64,000 bases of DNA from Bog-159 sp963818855. Its GTDB lineage: Bacteria > Acidobacteriota > Terriglobia > Bryobacterales > Bryobacteraceae. The stretch covers positions 634,818 to 698,817 of the forward strand of contig CAWFUH010000011.1 of NCBI GenBank assembly GCA_963818855.1. Direction: 5' to 3'. The notes beneath the pieces were generated by a model. The model had not been told where the DNA came from. It searched no databases and saw only the letters and a program-made list of their open reading frames with translations. Shown here piece after piece: positions 18,137-26,776 of this stretch. The translations under genes and the position numbers were made by a program. The number at the start of each line of letters is the position of its first letter. Within the stretch, counting starts at the first letter, position 1.

Positions 18137-18501
18137 AATTAACCGCGCGCTTCAAAGTCACGCAGTTGCTGGTTGTACGAGTGTTGACTTCTAAGGAACC
18201 GCTCAGAAACAGTCGTTGCCAAACTCCCTGGAGCCATCGCGGCACTTGAGATCAACTGATTTGCATAGCAGCAATGAGGGCGGTCCGCGTGATTGAAAAT
18301 GCGCCCTACATGTGGCGCGGAGAGGTCAGCGGAACGGAGTCAGCGAGTCCGGGTCGAACGCGCGCTGAATGGCCAGACTGACATGCCGCATGCGTAACTC
18401 TGAGAGCGGGTGGAGTAATCTCTGTTTTCAGATGGTTTTCAGATGGTTTTCAGATGTATGTGGGCCATCTCCATACGGTAACCGGCCGGCGATTCACTTG
18501 C
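18137..18501. other. Gene-free stretch with short repeats
   Basis: There is no convincing gene. A 32-codon minus-strand frame (18139-18237) ending LRSQHSYNQQLRDFEARG looks protein-like and may be the tail of a lost gene that ended directly at the tRNA-like fragment. An 11-bp triple repeat lies near 18.44 kb. Confidence 0.4.
18424..18456 (+). repeat. Three perfect tandem copies of GTTTTCAGATG
   Basis: The 11-bp unit is repeated three times without mismatch (18424, 18435, 18446). One unit is about one helical turn. It is intergenic; function unknown. Confidence 0.9.
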
Positions 18502-18889
18502 CTACGATAGTCGCGCCCCATTCATGGGACTTACGTCTCGCGCGTGACGCGAAAATAGCCAGTGATGGCCTTCGAGATCTTCGACTCCATACTGGCGTTC
18601 GCCATATTCGGTCTCGTGCAGGTCCTCCACGATCTTGGCGCCTGCCGCCTTCGTTCGTGCGAAGTGCGCATCCACATCGTCGATGAATACCGGGCCGCGC
18701 GCTATTGACCATCATCCAGGCATCGCCGAGCTGCATCTGCGCGCCTTCCATCCGTCCACCATCTTCGCCGTAATGGTAATGCTCACTGAAGCCGAATGCT
18801 TTCGTGAGCCAATCCACCGCATCGGAAACGTTCTGATATGTGAGGTGCGGCAGTATGACGTCCGCCGGCACGGAACGGTTTTTCAACAT
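18502..18889 (-). pseudogene. VOC (glyoxalase/bleomycin-resistance-like) family protein, frameshifted
   Basis: The first part, ILPHLTYQNVSDAVDWLTKA and FGFSEHYHYGEDGGRMEGAQ, is a typical VOC betaalphabetabetabeta half. The frame then breaks after MMVNSARPG. One frame over it resumes as VFIDDVDAHFARTKAAGAKI and QYGVEDLEGHHWLFSRH and stops at 18502-18504. Compared with relatives, several residues also seem missing at the junction (about 18690-18700), so a small deletion rather than a simple base error is likely. Probably inactive. Confidence 0.75.
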
Positions 18890-18931
18890 GACCCTCCTTA
18901 TAACATCGGAATAACATCTTGCCCGGCTAAG

Positions 18932-19753
18932 CTAGGCTCGCCGGGCGAGAAGAAAAAGAGTCCCTGGACGCAGTCCATCCTCAAGAACCTGAAAACCCGC
19001 TTGCTGGAGGCGGGTGGTCCACCAGGCCGGCCCGCGCGTGCCGGCGTGCATGATTAGCGGCCCGAAGGCGAATTGAACCCACGGCTCCTTGGCGATTAGG
19101 ATCACGAGAAAATCTCCGCCGGGTTTCACGACACGGGCGGCTTCGGCGAGTGCTTGATCGATCCCCTGCCGATCGAGGTGATCGATGGCATAAGCGCTCA
19201 CGATGGCATCGAACGCGGCAGGTTCGAATGGAAGCTGGCGCATGTCGCCGGTTTTGATGGTGGCGCGCTGCTCCACACCCGCAGCCTTGAGGTTCGCAAA
19301 CAGTTTCTGCTGCGGGCTGTCGCTAGGCCCGAAGTGGTGTTCGAATGACTCACCGAAGAGATCCAGGGCAACCAGAGTCGCTTGCGGGCGAGATTCGAGG
19401 ACCATAATCGACGATCTACCGGTGCCCGCGCCCATATCGAGGACCCGTCCCACGCCGGAGCGGAGGAAACTCTGCGTCGGCAAGGAAGCCCGCCCATTGA
19501 TATTGAGCACGAAGCGCGCCACTAGAAATGCCGAGCAAGACCAAAGAGCTAGAAGGCACAATAAGAGCATCGGCCATCGGGACCACTTGCGCGCATATCC
19601 GAGGAGCACTAACGAGACGGCTCCGGCAGCGATAGGCAAGTGGCCATAGCTTAGCCACCAGGGATAGCCAAAGTTCAGTTGAGCGTTTGCGAATAACGGC
19701 ATTGGGTAATTGTGAACCATCGCCCCTGAACCGATCCTGAACGGCGCGTTCAT
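18932..19753 (-). CDS. Class I SAM-dependent methyltransferase with N-terminal membrane helices
   Basis: A 273-residue protein with two hydrophobic helices at about residues 40-85 (LPIAAGAVSLVLLGYA, WPMLLLCLLALWSCSAFLVA), then a Rossmann methyltransferase. Motif I is VLDMGAGTGRSSI near residue 105, with LVALDLFGES, FDAIVSAYAIDHL and ARVVKPGGDFLVI following. The membrane anchor suggests a lipid or envelope substrate, but none can be named. It starts 35 bp from the divergent response-regulator gene. ATG 19720 is an alternative start. Confidence 0.85.
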   Translation of the reverse strand: MNAPFRIGSGAMVHNYPMPLFANAQLNFGYPWWLSYGHLPIAAGAVSLVLLGYARKWSRWPMLLLCLLALWSCSAFLVARFVLNINGRASLPTQSFLRSGVGRVLDMGAGTGRSSIMVLESRPQATLVALDLFGESFEHHFGPSDSPQQKLFANLKAAGVEQRATIKTGDMRQLPFEPAAFDAIVSAYAIDHLDRQGIDQALAEAARVVKPGGDFLVILIAKEPWVQFAFGPLIMHAGTRGPAWWTTRLQQAGFQVLEDGLRPGTLFLLARRA

Positions 19754-19775
19754 CCCCCGTTCATCGAAACTACGC

Positions 19776-19782
19776 TATAAAT
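19776..19782 (+). promoter_or_regulatory. Possible -10 box (TATAAAT) for the two-component operon
   Basis: TATAAAT ends 6 bases before the TTG start at 19789, which would place the transcription start at or next to the initiation codon. There is no Shine-Dalgarno sequence. The same GCTATAAAT precedes the TTG gene at 2438. Confidence 0.3.
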
Positions 19783-19788
19783 GTGTAA

Positions 19789-20466
19789 TTGCGGGTTTTG
19801 GTCGTCGAGGACGAAATACGGCTGTCCCGGCAGTTGGCGAAGGCGCTCACCGAAGCCGGATACGCCGTCGATTGCGCCGGCGATGGGGAACAGGCCGATT
19901 TCCTCGCGCACACCGAGCAATATGACGCAGTGGTGCTGGATCTGGGCCTGCCGAAAATCGACGGACTTACGCTGCTACGCGGCTGGCGGCAAGCCGGCAT
20001 CCTGGCGCCCGTGCTCATTTTGACCGCGCGCGGGAGCTGGCACGAAAAAGTACAAGGGATCGACGGTGGAGCGGACGACTACGTCGCCAAGCCTTTCCGG
20101 ATCGAAGAGGTTCTTGCCCGCATTCGAGCTCTGATCCGCCGCGCCAGCGGCCTGGCCCAGCCTGAACTTCGGTGCGGCGCGCTTGCGCTTGACCCGCGCA
20201 CCGCCCGCGTGTCCGTCGACGGCGCTCCAGTGAAGTTGACCAGCCATGAATACCGGGTGCTCTCTTACCTGATGCACCACGGCCGTCAAGTCGTTTCGCG
20301 CACCGAACTCACCGAGCACATCTACGCGCAGGATTTCGACCGAGATTCAAATACTGTCGAGGTATTCGTAGCTCGTCTCCGCCGCAAACTCGGTGCGTGC
20401 TTCATCGAGACCGTACGTGGAATGGGTTACCGCATGCAGGAACCTTCCGCCGAGGAAAATCGATAA
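19789..20466 (+). CDS. OmpR-family response regulator
   Basis: A 225-residue two-domain regulator. The receiver domain has the acidic pocket (VVEDE), phosphoacceptor D51 in VVLDLGLPKIDG and the Lys of DDYVAKPF. The C-terminal winged helix includes LTSHEYRVLSYLMHHGRQVV and NTVEVFVARLRRKL. TTG at 19789 gives the standard MRVLVVEDE opening. The histidine kinase gene follows after 3 bp. The pair resembles PhoP/PhoQ-type systems; the stimulus is unknown. Divergent methyltransferase and convergent permease genes are possible targets by position only. Confidence 0.92.
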   Translation: MRVLVVEDEIRLSRQLAKALTEAGYAVDCAGDGEQADFLAHTEQYDAVVLDLGLPKIDGLTLLRGWRQAGILAPVLILTARGSWHEKVQGIDGGADDYVAKPFRIEEVLARIRALIRRASGLAQPELRCGALALDPRTARVSVDGAPVKLTSHEYRVLSYLMHHGRQVVSRTELTEHIYAQDFDRDSNTVEVFVARLRRKLGACFIETVRGMGYRMQEPSAEENR

Positions 20467-20469
20467 CGG

Positions 20470-21453
20470 ATGCTGCGATCCCTCCGTTCCAGATTGATCG
20501 TTGCGTCGGTTCTGTGGACCGCGGGCCTGCTGATGGTGATGCACATGCTTACGCTGATGGTGGTGCACATCTTGCCGGGTGTCCGCACATCGCATCCGGT
20601 TGGCCCCACCCTGGCAGGTCTGGTCTTCATGGCGGCAGGCCTGCTGGGATTGCGTCAGTCGCTGGCCCCCTTCCGCCAGTTGCGGGAAAGACTGTGGGCT
20701 GTTCGTAAAGGCGACGGGCGGCGGGTGGAAGGTGCCTACCCCAACGAAGTGCAGCCCCTGATTGACGAGCTCAACGCGCTACTCGAAGATCGCGAGAAAG
20801 CCGTGAAACGCGCCATCGCCACCGCGGGTGATCTGGCGCACGGCCTGAAGACGCCTCTCGCGCTGCTGGCCCAGGAGGCCGATCGCGCCGGAGCTGCCGG
20901 AAATCCTGAATTGGCGGATAGTATCGCCGAATATGCGGAGCGCATGTCCCGCCAGGTGAACTATCATCTGGCACGCGCCCGCGCCGCCGCCTCGGGAGCT
21001 GCAGGCACAGCCCGCTGTCCCGTGGCTGCTTGCGCCGACGCTCTGGTACGCACGCTCTTGAAGCTCTACGCCGGCCGTGCGCTCGAGATCTCGTCAAACA
21101 TAGCCCCGCACCTTTGCGCCCGAGTGCAACGGGAGGATCTCGACGAAATGCTCGGCAACCTGCTGGACAATGCATGCAAATGGGCAAAATCTAAAATCGT
21201 CCTGGAAGCGTCTTGCATCGACGCCAAGTTGGTTCTCACGCTGGAAGACGATGGACCAGGTTTAGCTCTTGCTCTACGCGCCGTGGTTTTAGAGCGAGGC
21301 GTACGAATCGACCAAGCCGCCCCCGGCTCCGGCCTCGGTTTAGCGATTGTCCGGGATCTGGCCGAGCTCTACGGCGGATCGATCTCTCTCGACGATTCTC
21401 CCTCAGGAGGATTGCGCGCGCGAATAACGCTGCCAGCTTGCGCGGATGGTTGA
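20470..21453 (+). CDS. Sensor histidine kinase, PhoQ-like
   Basis: A 327-residue kinase with two transmembrane helices (about residues 8-35 and 45-62) and almost no periplasmic loop, so it probably senses within the membrane. The phosphoacceptor is H124 in GDLAHGLKTPLALL, a variant H-box seen in PhoQ-like kinases. The ATPase domain has N-box NLLDNACKWA, G1 LEDDGPGL and G2 GSGLGLAIV. It is cotranscribed with the regulator and ends 5 bp from the convergent permease gene. Confidence 0.92.
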   Translation: MLRSLRSRLIVASVLWTAGLLMVMHMLTLMVVHILPGVRTSHPVGPTLAGLVFMAAGLLGLRQSLAPFRQLRERLWAVRKGDGRRVEGAYPNEVQPLIDELNALLEDREKAVKRAIATAGDLAHGLKTPLALLAQEADRAGAAGNPELADSIAEYAERMSRQVNYHLARARAAASGAAGTARCPVAACADALVRTLLKLYAGRALEISSNIAPHLCARVQREDLDEMLGNLLDNACKWAKSKIVLEASCIDAKLVLTLEDDGPGLALALRAVVLERGVRIDQAAPGSGLGLAIVRDLAELYGGSISLDDSPSGGLRARITLPACADG

Positions 21454-21458
21454 GGGGC

Positions 21459-24032
21459 TCATTCGACCCTCAAAGCCCGCAGCGGATCGAGGCGCGAGGC
21501 ACGCCGCGCTGGAATATACGCCGCAGCCAGCGCCACCGCGATAAGAATCGCGGGCGTGAGCGCGAAGGCCAGGGGATCATGCGGTCCCGTTTCGAATAGC
21601 AGGCTCGACACAAACCTCGAACAGGCAAACGCCCCAACCATTCCGATACCGAGTCCTGTCAGAACGAACCGTGCGGCGCCGGCGAGCACCATCCTGACGA
21701 TGCGTCCCGAATCGGCGCCAACCGCTACACGAATGCCTATTTCCCGCGTCCTCCTGGCGACTGCGTAAGCCAGCACGCCATAAATCCCAATCGCCGCGAG
21801 CAGCAGTGCCGAAGCTGAAAAACCGCCCAGCAAGACGGCGCTGAATCGCTCCCGCGCGTAGGTCTCTCCGAGAACGGCCTCCATGGTGCGCACCTCCGCG
21901 ATGGGTAGTGCGGGATCCAGATCGTGTACGATGCGGTGAATCGGCGCGATGATTCCGCGCGGATCGTTGTCCGTACGGACCACGAAGACGAGGCTGGGGT
22001 ACGCGAGGTGACCGTGGACGTAATAAACGGTAGGTTCAGCCTCCTTATCGAGTGATCCTTCCTTTACATCACCCACCACGCCGACGATTGCGCCGAAGGG
22101 ATTGGAATCATCCATATCCGCGCTGATGGTGTGGCCGAGCGGATCCTCGCCTGGCATGTATTTGTGGACGAATGCCTCGTTCACGATGAAGCGGATGGGC
22201 GAGTTGGGCCCGCTGTCAGCCGGCGAGAAATCGCGCCCGCGCCGCACGGGAATTCCCAAAGTCTCGAAATAACGCGGCATGACCGTGCGGATAACCGCGC
22301 CGAGTTCCTTGCCGGGATCCGCCGGCGGGCGCCCACCGATCTTGATGTCCGTACCGGCCGCCATCCCATCGAAAGGAAGGTAGCTCACGGCGCTTGCGGA
22401 ACGCACGCCGGGCAAACGTTCTACATGCTCGATCACTCTTTCAAAAAAGGGGATGCGGTCCGCAAGCTTATAACGCGCCGCTGGTACACTGAAGCGGAAC
22501 GTAAGGACATTGGCGGGATTCAGTCCAGAGTGCACGTGCTGGAGTTTCACGACGCTGCGGAATAGAAGACTGGCGCCGGTAAGAAGAATAACAGAAGCCG
22601 CGATTTCTCCCGCAATCAGCCAGGCGCGAATGCCACCCCAAGCGCTGGTTCGCTTCAAGTCGAGAGTCATATCCGGCTTAGAAACGATCAGCGACGGCGC
22701 GAGTCCGATGAGTGAACCTGTAACCGCGGACAGGCCCACGGCGAACAGCACAATACGCCAGTCGATCGCAATAAATGCTGAGTGGGTGATGGCCTCGGGA
22801 GCGAGGGCCACCAGGCCGATGAGCGCGTAGTGTCCGAGCAGAATCCCGCCGGCGGCCCCCAGCGCTGCAAGCATCAGGCTCTCCGTGAGCAGTTGACGCA
22901 TCAGCCTTCCGCGCCCGGCCCCGAGCGCCAGGCGCAGCGCCATCTCGGAACGGCGTGCCGAATAACGCGCCAGCAGGAGGTTGGCGACGTTCGCGCAGGC
23001 CACCGCCAGCAAAAGCCCGACCGCCGCAAGCAGGAGCAACAGCGACGTTCGCACATTCCTGACCAGCGAATCGCGCAGCGGTTCAAGCGTTACCGTCCAG
23101 TTCTTGTTGAATGCGGGATTCTCCCGTTCGATCACGGCCGCCAGGCCGGTCATTTCCGACTGTGCCCGCGCAAAAGTCACGGCGCGGTTGAGCCGTGCCA
23201 CGGCCAGCATATAGCGTCCGGAAACTAGGCGATAAGGGCGGGCGGGGTCGAGCCCGAGGGGCGCCCAAAGATCCACCGCACGGTCGCGGAAATAAAAATT
23301 CGGAGGCATGACCCCAATGATGGTGCGGGGCAGCGAATTAATCATGACCCGGTGCCCGATGACCCGCGCATCGCCTGCAAACCAGGTCTGCCACAATCGG
23401 TAACTGATCAGAACTAACGAGTCGCTGTGTGCGCTGGCTAGATCCTCGGCCTCGGTGAACAGACGGCCGCGAAACGCCTGCACACCGAGCAGCGGAAAGA
23501 AGTTTGCCGAAACCATCTGGGCGTGAAACTGTTCGGCGCGATCCCCGTCCTGAAGAATCGTGGGAGCCTGATAGAATGCCGCGATCCCATCAAAGACGCG
23601 ATTGCGGGATTTCCAATCGAGGAGATTGCCGGGCGATACCGAGTTGTGCTCCGATCCGGCAACGGTGCGGTTACTCTCCCACAACATGACCAGCCGCTCC
23701 GGCTCGCGGTACGGCAAAGGGCGGAAAAGCAGATCGTCGGCCGCCGTGTAAATTGCGATGACGACACCGATGCCCAGGGCCAACGAGCCGATGGCGGCGA
23801 TGGCGAAGCCGAGGCTCTTGCGGAACCCGCGCAGCGCGAACGCCGCGTCCCGGAAGGCGGTCTCGATCCACCGGAAGGTCCATTGTTCCCGCATCGATTC
23901 GCGTATGCCGGTCACGTTGCCGAACGGCGGCGCGTCAGGGTCCGCGGCCCGCATCTCACGGTGATAGGCCAGTTCCTCGGCCAGGTCGCTTTCGAGGTGC
24001 CGCCGTCTAAAAAGCTTCAATAACCATTTCAT
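21459..24032 (-). CDS. MacB-like ABC transporter permease (acidobacterial FtsX-duplicated type)
   Basis: An 857-residue permease with the short cytoplasmic N-terminal domain typical of acidobacterial proteins (MKWLLKLFRRRHLESDLAEE), then MacB-type periplasmic and FtsX core domains twice over (LLLAVACANVANLLLARYSARR; RTREIGIRVAVGA). I place the start at ATG 24032, which overlaps the PadR stop by ATGA; the open frame extends further upstream into padR. No ATPase gene is adjacent, as is usual for this class. Expression is probably controlled by the coupled PadR regulator. Confidence 0.92.
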   Translation of the reverse strand: MKWLLKLFRRRHLESDLAEELAYHREMRAADPDAPPFGNVTGIRESMREQWTFRWIETAFRDAAFALRGFRKSLGFAIAAIGSLALGIGVVIAIYTAADDLLFRPLPYREPERLVMLWESNRTVAGSEHNSVSPGNLLDWKSRNRVFDGIAAFYQAPTILQDGDRAEQFHAQMVSANFFPLLGVQAFRGRLFTEAEDLASAHSDSLVLISYRLWQTWFAGDARVIGHRVMINSLPRTIIGVMPPNFYFRDRAVDLWAPLGLDPARPYRLVSGRYMLAVARLNRAVTFARAQSEMTGLAAVIERENPAFNKNWTVTLEPLRDSLVRNVRTSLLLLLAAVGLLLAVACANVANLLLARYSARRSEMALRLALGAGRGRLMRQLLTESLMLAALGAAGGILLGHYALIGLVALAPEAITHSAFIAIDWRIVLFAVGLSAVTGSLIGLAPSLIVSKPDMTLDLKRTSAWGGIRAWLIAGEIAASVILLTGASLLFRSVVKLQHVHSGLNPANVLTFRFSVPAARYKLADRIPFFERVIEHVERLPGVRSASAVSYLPFDGMAAGTDIKIGGRPPADPGKELGAVIRTVMPRYFETLGIPVRRGRDFSPADSGPNSPIRFIVNEAFVHKYMPGEDPLGHTISADMDDSNPFGAIVGVVGDVKEGSLDKEAEPTVYYVHGHLAYPSLVFVVRTDNDPRGIIAPIHRIVHDLDPALPIAEVRTMEAVLGETYARERFSAVLLGGFSASALLLAAIGIYGVLAYAVARRTREIGIRVAVGADSGRIVRMVLAGAARFVLTGLGIGMVGAFACSRFVSSLLFETGPHDPLAFALTPAILIAVALAAAYIPARRASRLDPLRALRVE

Positions 24033-24364
24033 GGTGTCTCCATGACCCGCGCGACCGCGGCGACCAGCCGGTTCCAGTTGGACGTTTCGGCCGCCAGATA
24101 TTTCCTGCCGGCCGCGGTGAGCCGGTAAAACTTGGCGCGGCGGTTGGTCACGGATAGTTTCCATTCGCCGGCCAGCAATCCGGCGACTTCCAGGCGATGC
24201 AACGCCGGATAGAGCGCGCCTTCTTCGACCCGCAGCTCCTCGGCCGAACGCTGCCCGATGGCGATGGCGATGGCGTACCCATGCAGGGCGCCGCGTGCCA
24301 GTGTTTTCAGAACCAGCATGTCGAGAGTTCCCTGAATCAAATCGCGCGCGCCGGCCTTAGACAT
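24029..24364 (-). CDS. PadR-family transcriptional regulator
   Basis: A 111-residue winged-helix protein: DLIQGTLDMLVLKTLARGALHGYAIA, then VEEGALYPALHRLEVAGLLAGEW, then the wing with RRAKFYRLTAAGRKYL. This is the PadR-s1-like form usually paired with MacB-like permeases in Acidobacteria. It is coupled to the downstream permease gene by ATGA. An inverted repeat overlapping its start codon is a likely autoregulatory operator. Confidence 0.93.
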   Translation of the reverse strand: MSKAGARDLIQGTLDMLVLKTLARGALHGYAIAIAIGQRSAEELRVEEGALYPALHRLEVAGLLAGEWKLSVTNRRAKFYRLTAAGRKYLAAETSNWNRLVAAVARVMETP

Positions 24365-24392
24365 AAACGATTGATGCCTTAGTTGTTTATGT
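24361..24392. promoter_or_regulatory. Inverted repeat at the PadR start, likely operator
   Basis: ACATAAAC (24361-24368) and GTTTATGT (24385-24392) are perfect inverted copies separated by 16 bp. The left arm overlaps the padR start codon. PadR proteins commonly bind ATGT/ACAT dyads near their own promoters. Confidence 0.5.
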
Positions 24393-24700
24393 ATCGCAAA
24401 AAGGATGGGATGTCAAGCTTGGCGCCGGGAGCCCGCCGCGTATTCCGATTTTCATCAGCAAGATGGAGAAGATACAGCGCGCTGCCGCCCGACCCATAAG
24501 ACCGGTACGCTCATCGTGGCGGGCGCCCTGAAATTATGCAACACCACACACAAGGTGCAGTACTCCGTTGCGCGCTACCGGCTTTAAAATCCCCTGGCGC
24601 ACCAGCGCCAGGCGGACCGGCATTTCGGAGAGCCTATTTGCGTCCCCCTATCCCGCTGCGCTAAGGTGACAGCGTATCCTGAAAGAAAGGAGCCGCGACC
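24393..24700. other. Gene-free stretch between padR and the toxin-antitoxin pair
   Basis: No gene is seen. The sequence is AT-richer than its surroundings. It ends with AAAGGAG, the ribosome binding site of the antitoxin gene, 8 bases before ATG 24701. Confidence 0.5.
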
Positions 24701-24976
24701 ATGAACCTCGAAATCCATACGCCCGCCCTTGAAGAACGCGTGCGCGCGCAAATTCAGAGCGGCCATTTTCAGAACACCGACGAACTGCTCACTAAGGCCC
24801 TCGATGCTCTTGAGGGAAAGGAAACCATGGCGCCCGTATCAGCGCCGCCCGCGTCGTACCAACGGCTGCCAGGGCGCAAAAGCCTCGTTGAGTTGTTCGA
24901 GGATTCACCCTGGAAAGGGCTTGACCTTGATTTCAGCCGCAACAGGATCTCTTCCCGTCCGGTTGATCTTGCATGA
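24701..24976 (+). CDS. vapB: Antitoxin of a VapBC-type pair
   Basis: A 91-residue protein whose first half (MNLEIHTPALEERVRAQIQS, then GHFQNTDELLTKALDALE) is a ribbon-helix-helix DNA-binding domain of ParD/VapB type. The second half is a flexible tail (LVELFEDSPWKGLDLDFSR) of the sort that wraps the toxin. It has a strong ribosome binding site and overlaps the PIN toxin gene by ATGA. Expected to bind its own promoter and neutralise the toxin. Confidence 0.85.
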   Translation: MNLEIHTPALEERVRAQIQSGHFQNTDELLTKALDALEGKETMAPVSAPPASYQRLPGRKSLVELFEDSPWKGLDLDFSRNRISSRPVDLA

Positions 24977-25401
24977 GCAAGGGCTTTCTGCTCGATACCA
25001 ATGTCCCGTCCGAATTGCACGGCCCCAAACCCGATCCGCGCGTGACGCACTGGCTGCAAGCCGCAAACGACGATCTGCTTTATCTCAGCGTCATCAGCAT
25101 AGGCGAGTTTTGCAGGGGCATCACCGTTCATCCGGAGCAGCACCGCCGCGTCGATTTGCAACGGTGGCTCGATACTGTGTTGCGTCCCTGGTTTGCGGAC
25201 CGTGTTCTACCTGTCAGCGAGGCGATTGCGGAAAGGTGGGGCATCCTCGACGGCGAATGTCAGTTGAAGGGGCAGCCGGTCGCCGCGCCAGACGGCTTGA
25301 TCGCCGCAACCGCGCTTGAGTACGACCTTGTTCTCGTTACGCGGAACGTGAGTGATTTCGCGGGCTTGCGCGTCGAGATACTTAATCCTTGGGAGACGTA
25401 A
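24973..25401 (+). CDS. vapC: PIN-domain ribonuclease toxin, VapC family
   Basis: A 142-residue PIN nuclease. The first catalytic Asp is D8 in GFLLDTNVPSEL. A conserved Glu lies in LYLSVISIGEFCRGI, and the late acidic cluster is APDGLIAATALEYDLVLVTRN followed by DFAGL. The length is standard for VapC. It is coupled to the antitoxin gene. Type II pairs like this often accompany mobile DNA, which fits the adjacent Lar-like and resolvase genes. Confidence 0.93.
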   Translation: MSKGFLLDTNVPSELHGPKPDPRVTHWLQAANDDLLYLSVISIGEFCRGITVHPEQHRRVDLQRWLDTVLRPWFADRVLPVSEAIAERWGILDGECQLKGQPVAAPDGLIAATALEYDLVLVTRNVSDFAGLRVEILNPWET

Positions 25402-25461
25402 GACCGGCCCGCGCTGATGACCGTTATATACCGTTATATTGAGAGGCGGAGTGAAAACTGC

Positions 25462-26053
25462 TTACTTCTTAGGTGGTGCGCTGTTCTTCTTCAGAGTATC
25501 CGTACACTTCTGTGCCACCTCAGCAGCCTGCTCCGCCAATTCCTGTTCGGCCCCGACATATCGCTGGTACAACGCACCAGCGTTCTCAGTTACGGTGTAA
25601 ATCAACGTGGACACATCGGCGCAGCTGTGAGCAAGATGAAGCAGGGTTTCCGCCTTATCTTTATTTCCACCCATCATCTCCGACATAGCTTGGTTTGAAG
25701 AGCCGCCTGCGCACAGCGCAGCGTTTCGGTCTGCGTCATCCAGCCATTCGAAGAACGCGAAACCCAGTGGTCCATTGAACCCTTGGGGCCTGCTCTTGAA
25801 AGCCTTTATGGCCATTTCCAATGCGCTCACGACTTCGCGGTCACGAGCGATGGTATCTGCACCACTCTTGCCCACGTGAACCGCTTCCATGTCTATCAGG
25901 GGCATATTGTTCTATCGCCCGTTCGGTCTGAGTGAGCACAAGGTTGATTTCGGTGACAGTTGGGAAAGTTTTTTCAGAAGTCTGCGCGCTAGCCACAACC
26001 GCAAGGCCGACGGCCAGAACAACAAGCGCACAGGCACAGCGGGATAGAACCAT
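25462..26053 (-). pseudogene. Secreted helical protein, frameshifted
   Basis: The frame starting at ATG 26053 (GGAG 10 bases upstream) encodes a signal peptide (MVLSRCACALVVLAVGLAVV, ASA) and INLVLTQTERAIEQYAP. The next frame picks up as PLIDMEAVHVGKSGADTIAR and continues with a helical, Lys/Glu-rich tail (VAQKCTDTLKKNSAPPKK) to 25462. The frames meet at 25900-25910, where one base appears lost. Joined, it is about 195 residues. Function unknown. Confidence 0.6.
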
Positions 26054-26123
26054 TTGGGTACGCTCCTTCGCGTTCCCCATTGTGCCACGACAGGGGTCAG
26101 CCCCGTTTCGCCCCCGTGGTGTC

Positions 26124-26375
26124 TTATGCGGCGCTAAGCCTCGCTTTGCCCGCATCGCTGATTTTATAGATCCGCGTCTCACGGCCCCCGATACCGACAA
26201 TCAGGCCGTTGTCTCGCCAGTACTTAAACGCCGCCTCGGTAACCGGCTGCGTCAGTTGCGCGTTCCCCTTCCCGTTGTACAAGCTCACGCGATTGTCAAG
26301 AACGTAGTGCTTCAAGTGACCGTCGGAACGAACCAATTCGGATAGTAGATCAAGAGCGACTGTCATGCCTTCCAT
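26124..26375 (-). CDS. Hypothetical protein with winged-helix-like C-terminus
   Basis: The C-terminal half, TEAAFKYWRDNGLIVGIGGR and ETRIYKISDAGKARL, has a wing plus an ISDAGKARL ending like MarR/ArsR-type regulators. The open frame begins at 26489, but the first 30 codons look non-coding. ATG 26375 has AAAGGAAAG about 9 bases upstream and is preferred (83 residues); ATG 26405 is possible. Function unknown; it may regulate its mobile-element neighbours. Confidence 0.5.
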   Translation of the reverse strand: MEGMTVALDLLSELVRSDGHLKHYVLDNRVSLYNGKGNAQLTQPVTEAAFKYWRDNGLIVGIGGRETRIYKISDAGKARLSAA

Positions 26376-26476
26376 TTCTATCGCTTTCCTTTCGTCCCCG
26401 GACATTACCCGACCCGCAGTGCCAAACGACAAGGCGCGCCGCTTTGTTTCACAAAGGGATAAGTTTTTGAGACGTT

Positions 26477-26629
26477 TCAGCGAAAGCAACGATCAGACGA
26501 GCCGCGCTCGGTGGCCCAAGCGTAAACCGATTGACCATCATCAAGGACTTCCACGACGCAGCCCCTCTTTCTCCCCATCGTTTGAAGTGTGGCTTTAAGC
26601 GCTTTTCTCTCGGCATCGTCTCCATCCAT
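26477..26629 (-). CDS. Possible 50-residue protein
   Basis: A short frame from ATG 26629 reads MDGDDAERKALKATLQTMGR, then KRGCVVEVLDDGQSVYAWAT, and stops at 26477-26479. The composition and predicted helix-strand-strand order look protein-like. There is no clear ribosome binding site. Its function and expression are unknown. Confidence 0.3.
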   Translation of the reverse strand: MDGDDAERKALKATLQTMGRKRGCVVEVLDDGQSVYAWATERGSSDRCFR

Positions 26630-26776
26630 ACGAATGGCGGCAAATAGAATGATTACACTTGTTGGGATGACGCCTTAGCAGTCATAAAAAAAGGCGCAGG
26701 CCAACCGAAGTCAACAGTTCCTCCCGCGCCGAGCCCCCTTTCCCTGGCCTACTGACCGGCGCTATCGTCTGGCACC

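Noticed and set aside
18009..18180. Complete tRNA genes on the minus strand
   Set aside because: Only T-arm and acceptor 3' strands are present; no D-arm, paired 5' acceptor strand or well-paired anticodon stem could be built upstream.
18424..18456. CRISPR or iteron array
   Set aside because: Only three contiguous 11-bp copies without spacers, and no replication protein gene nearby.
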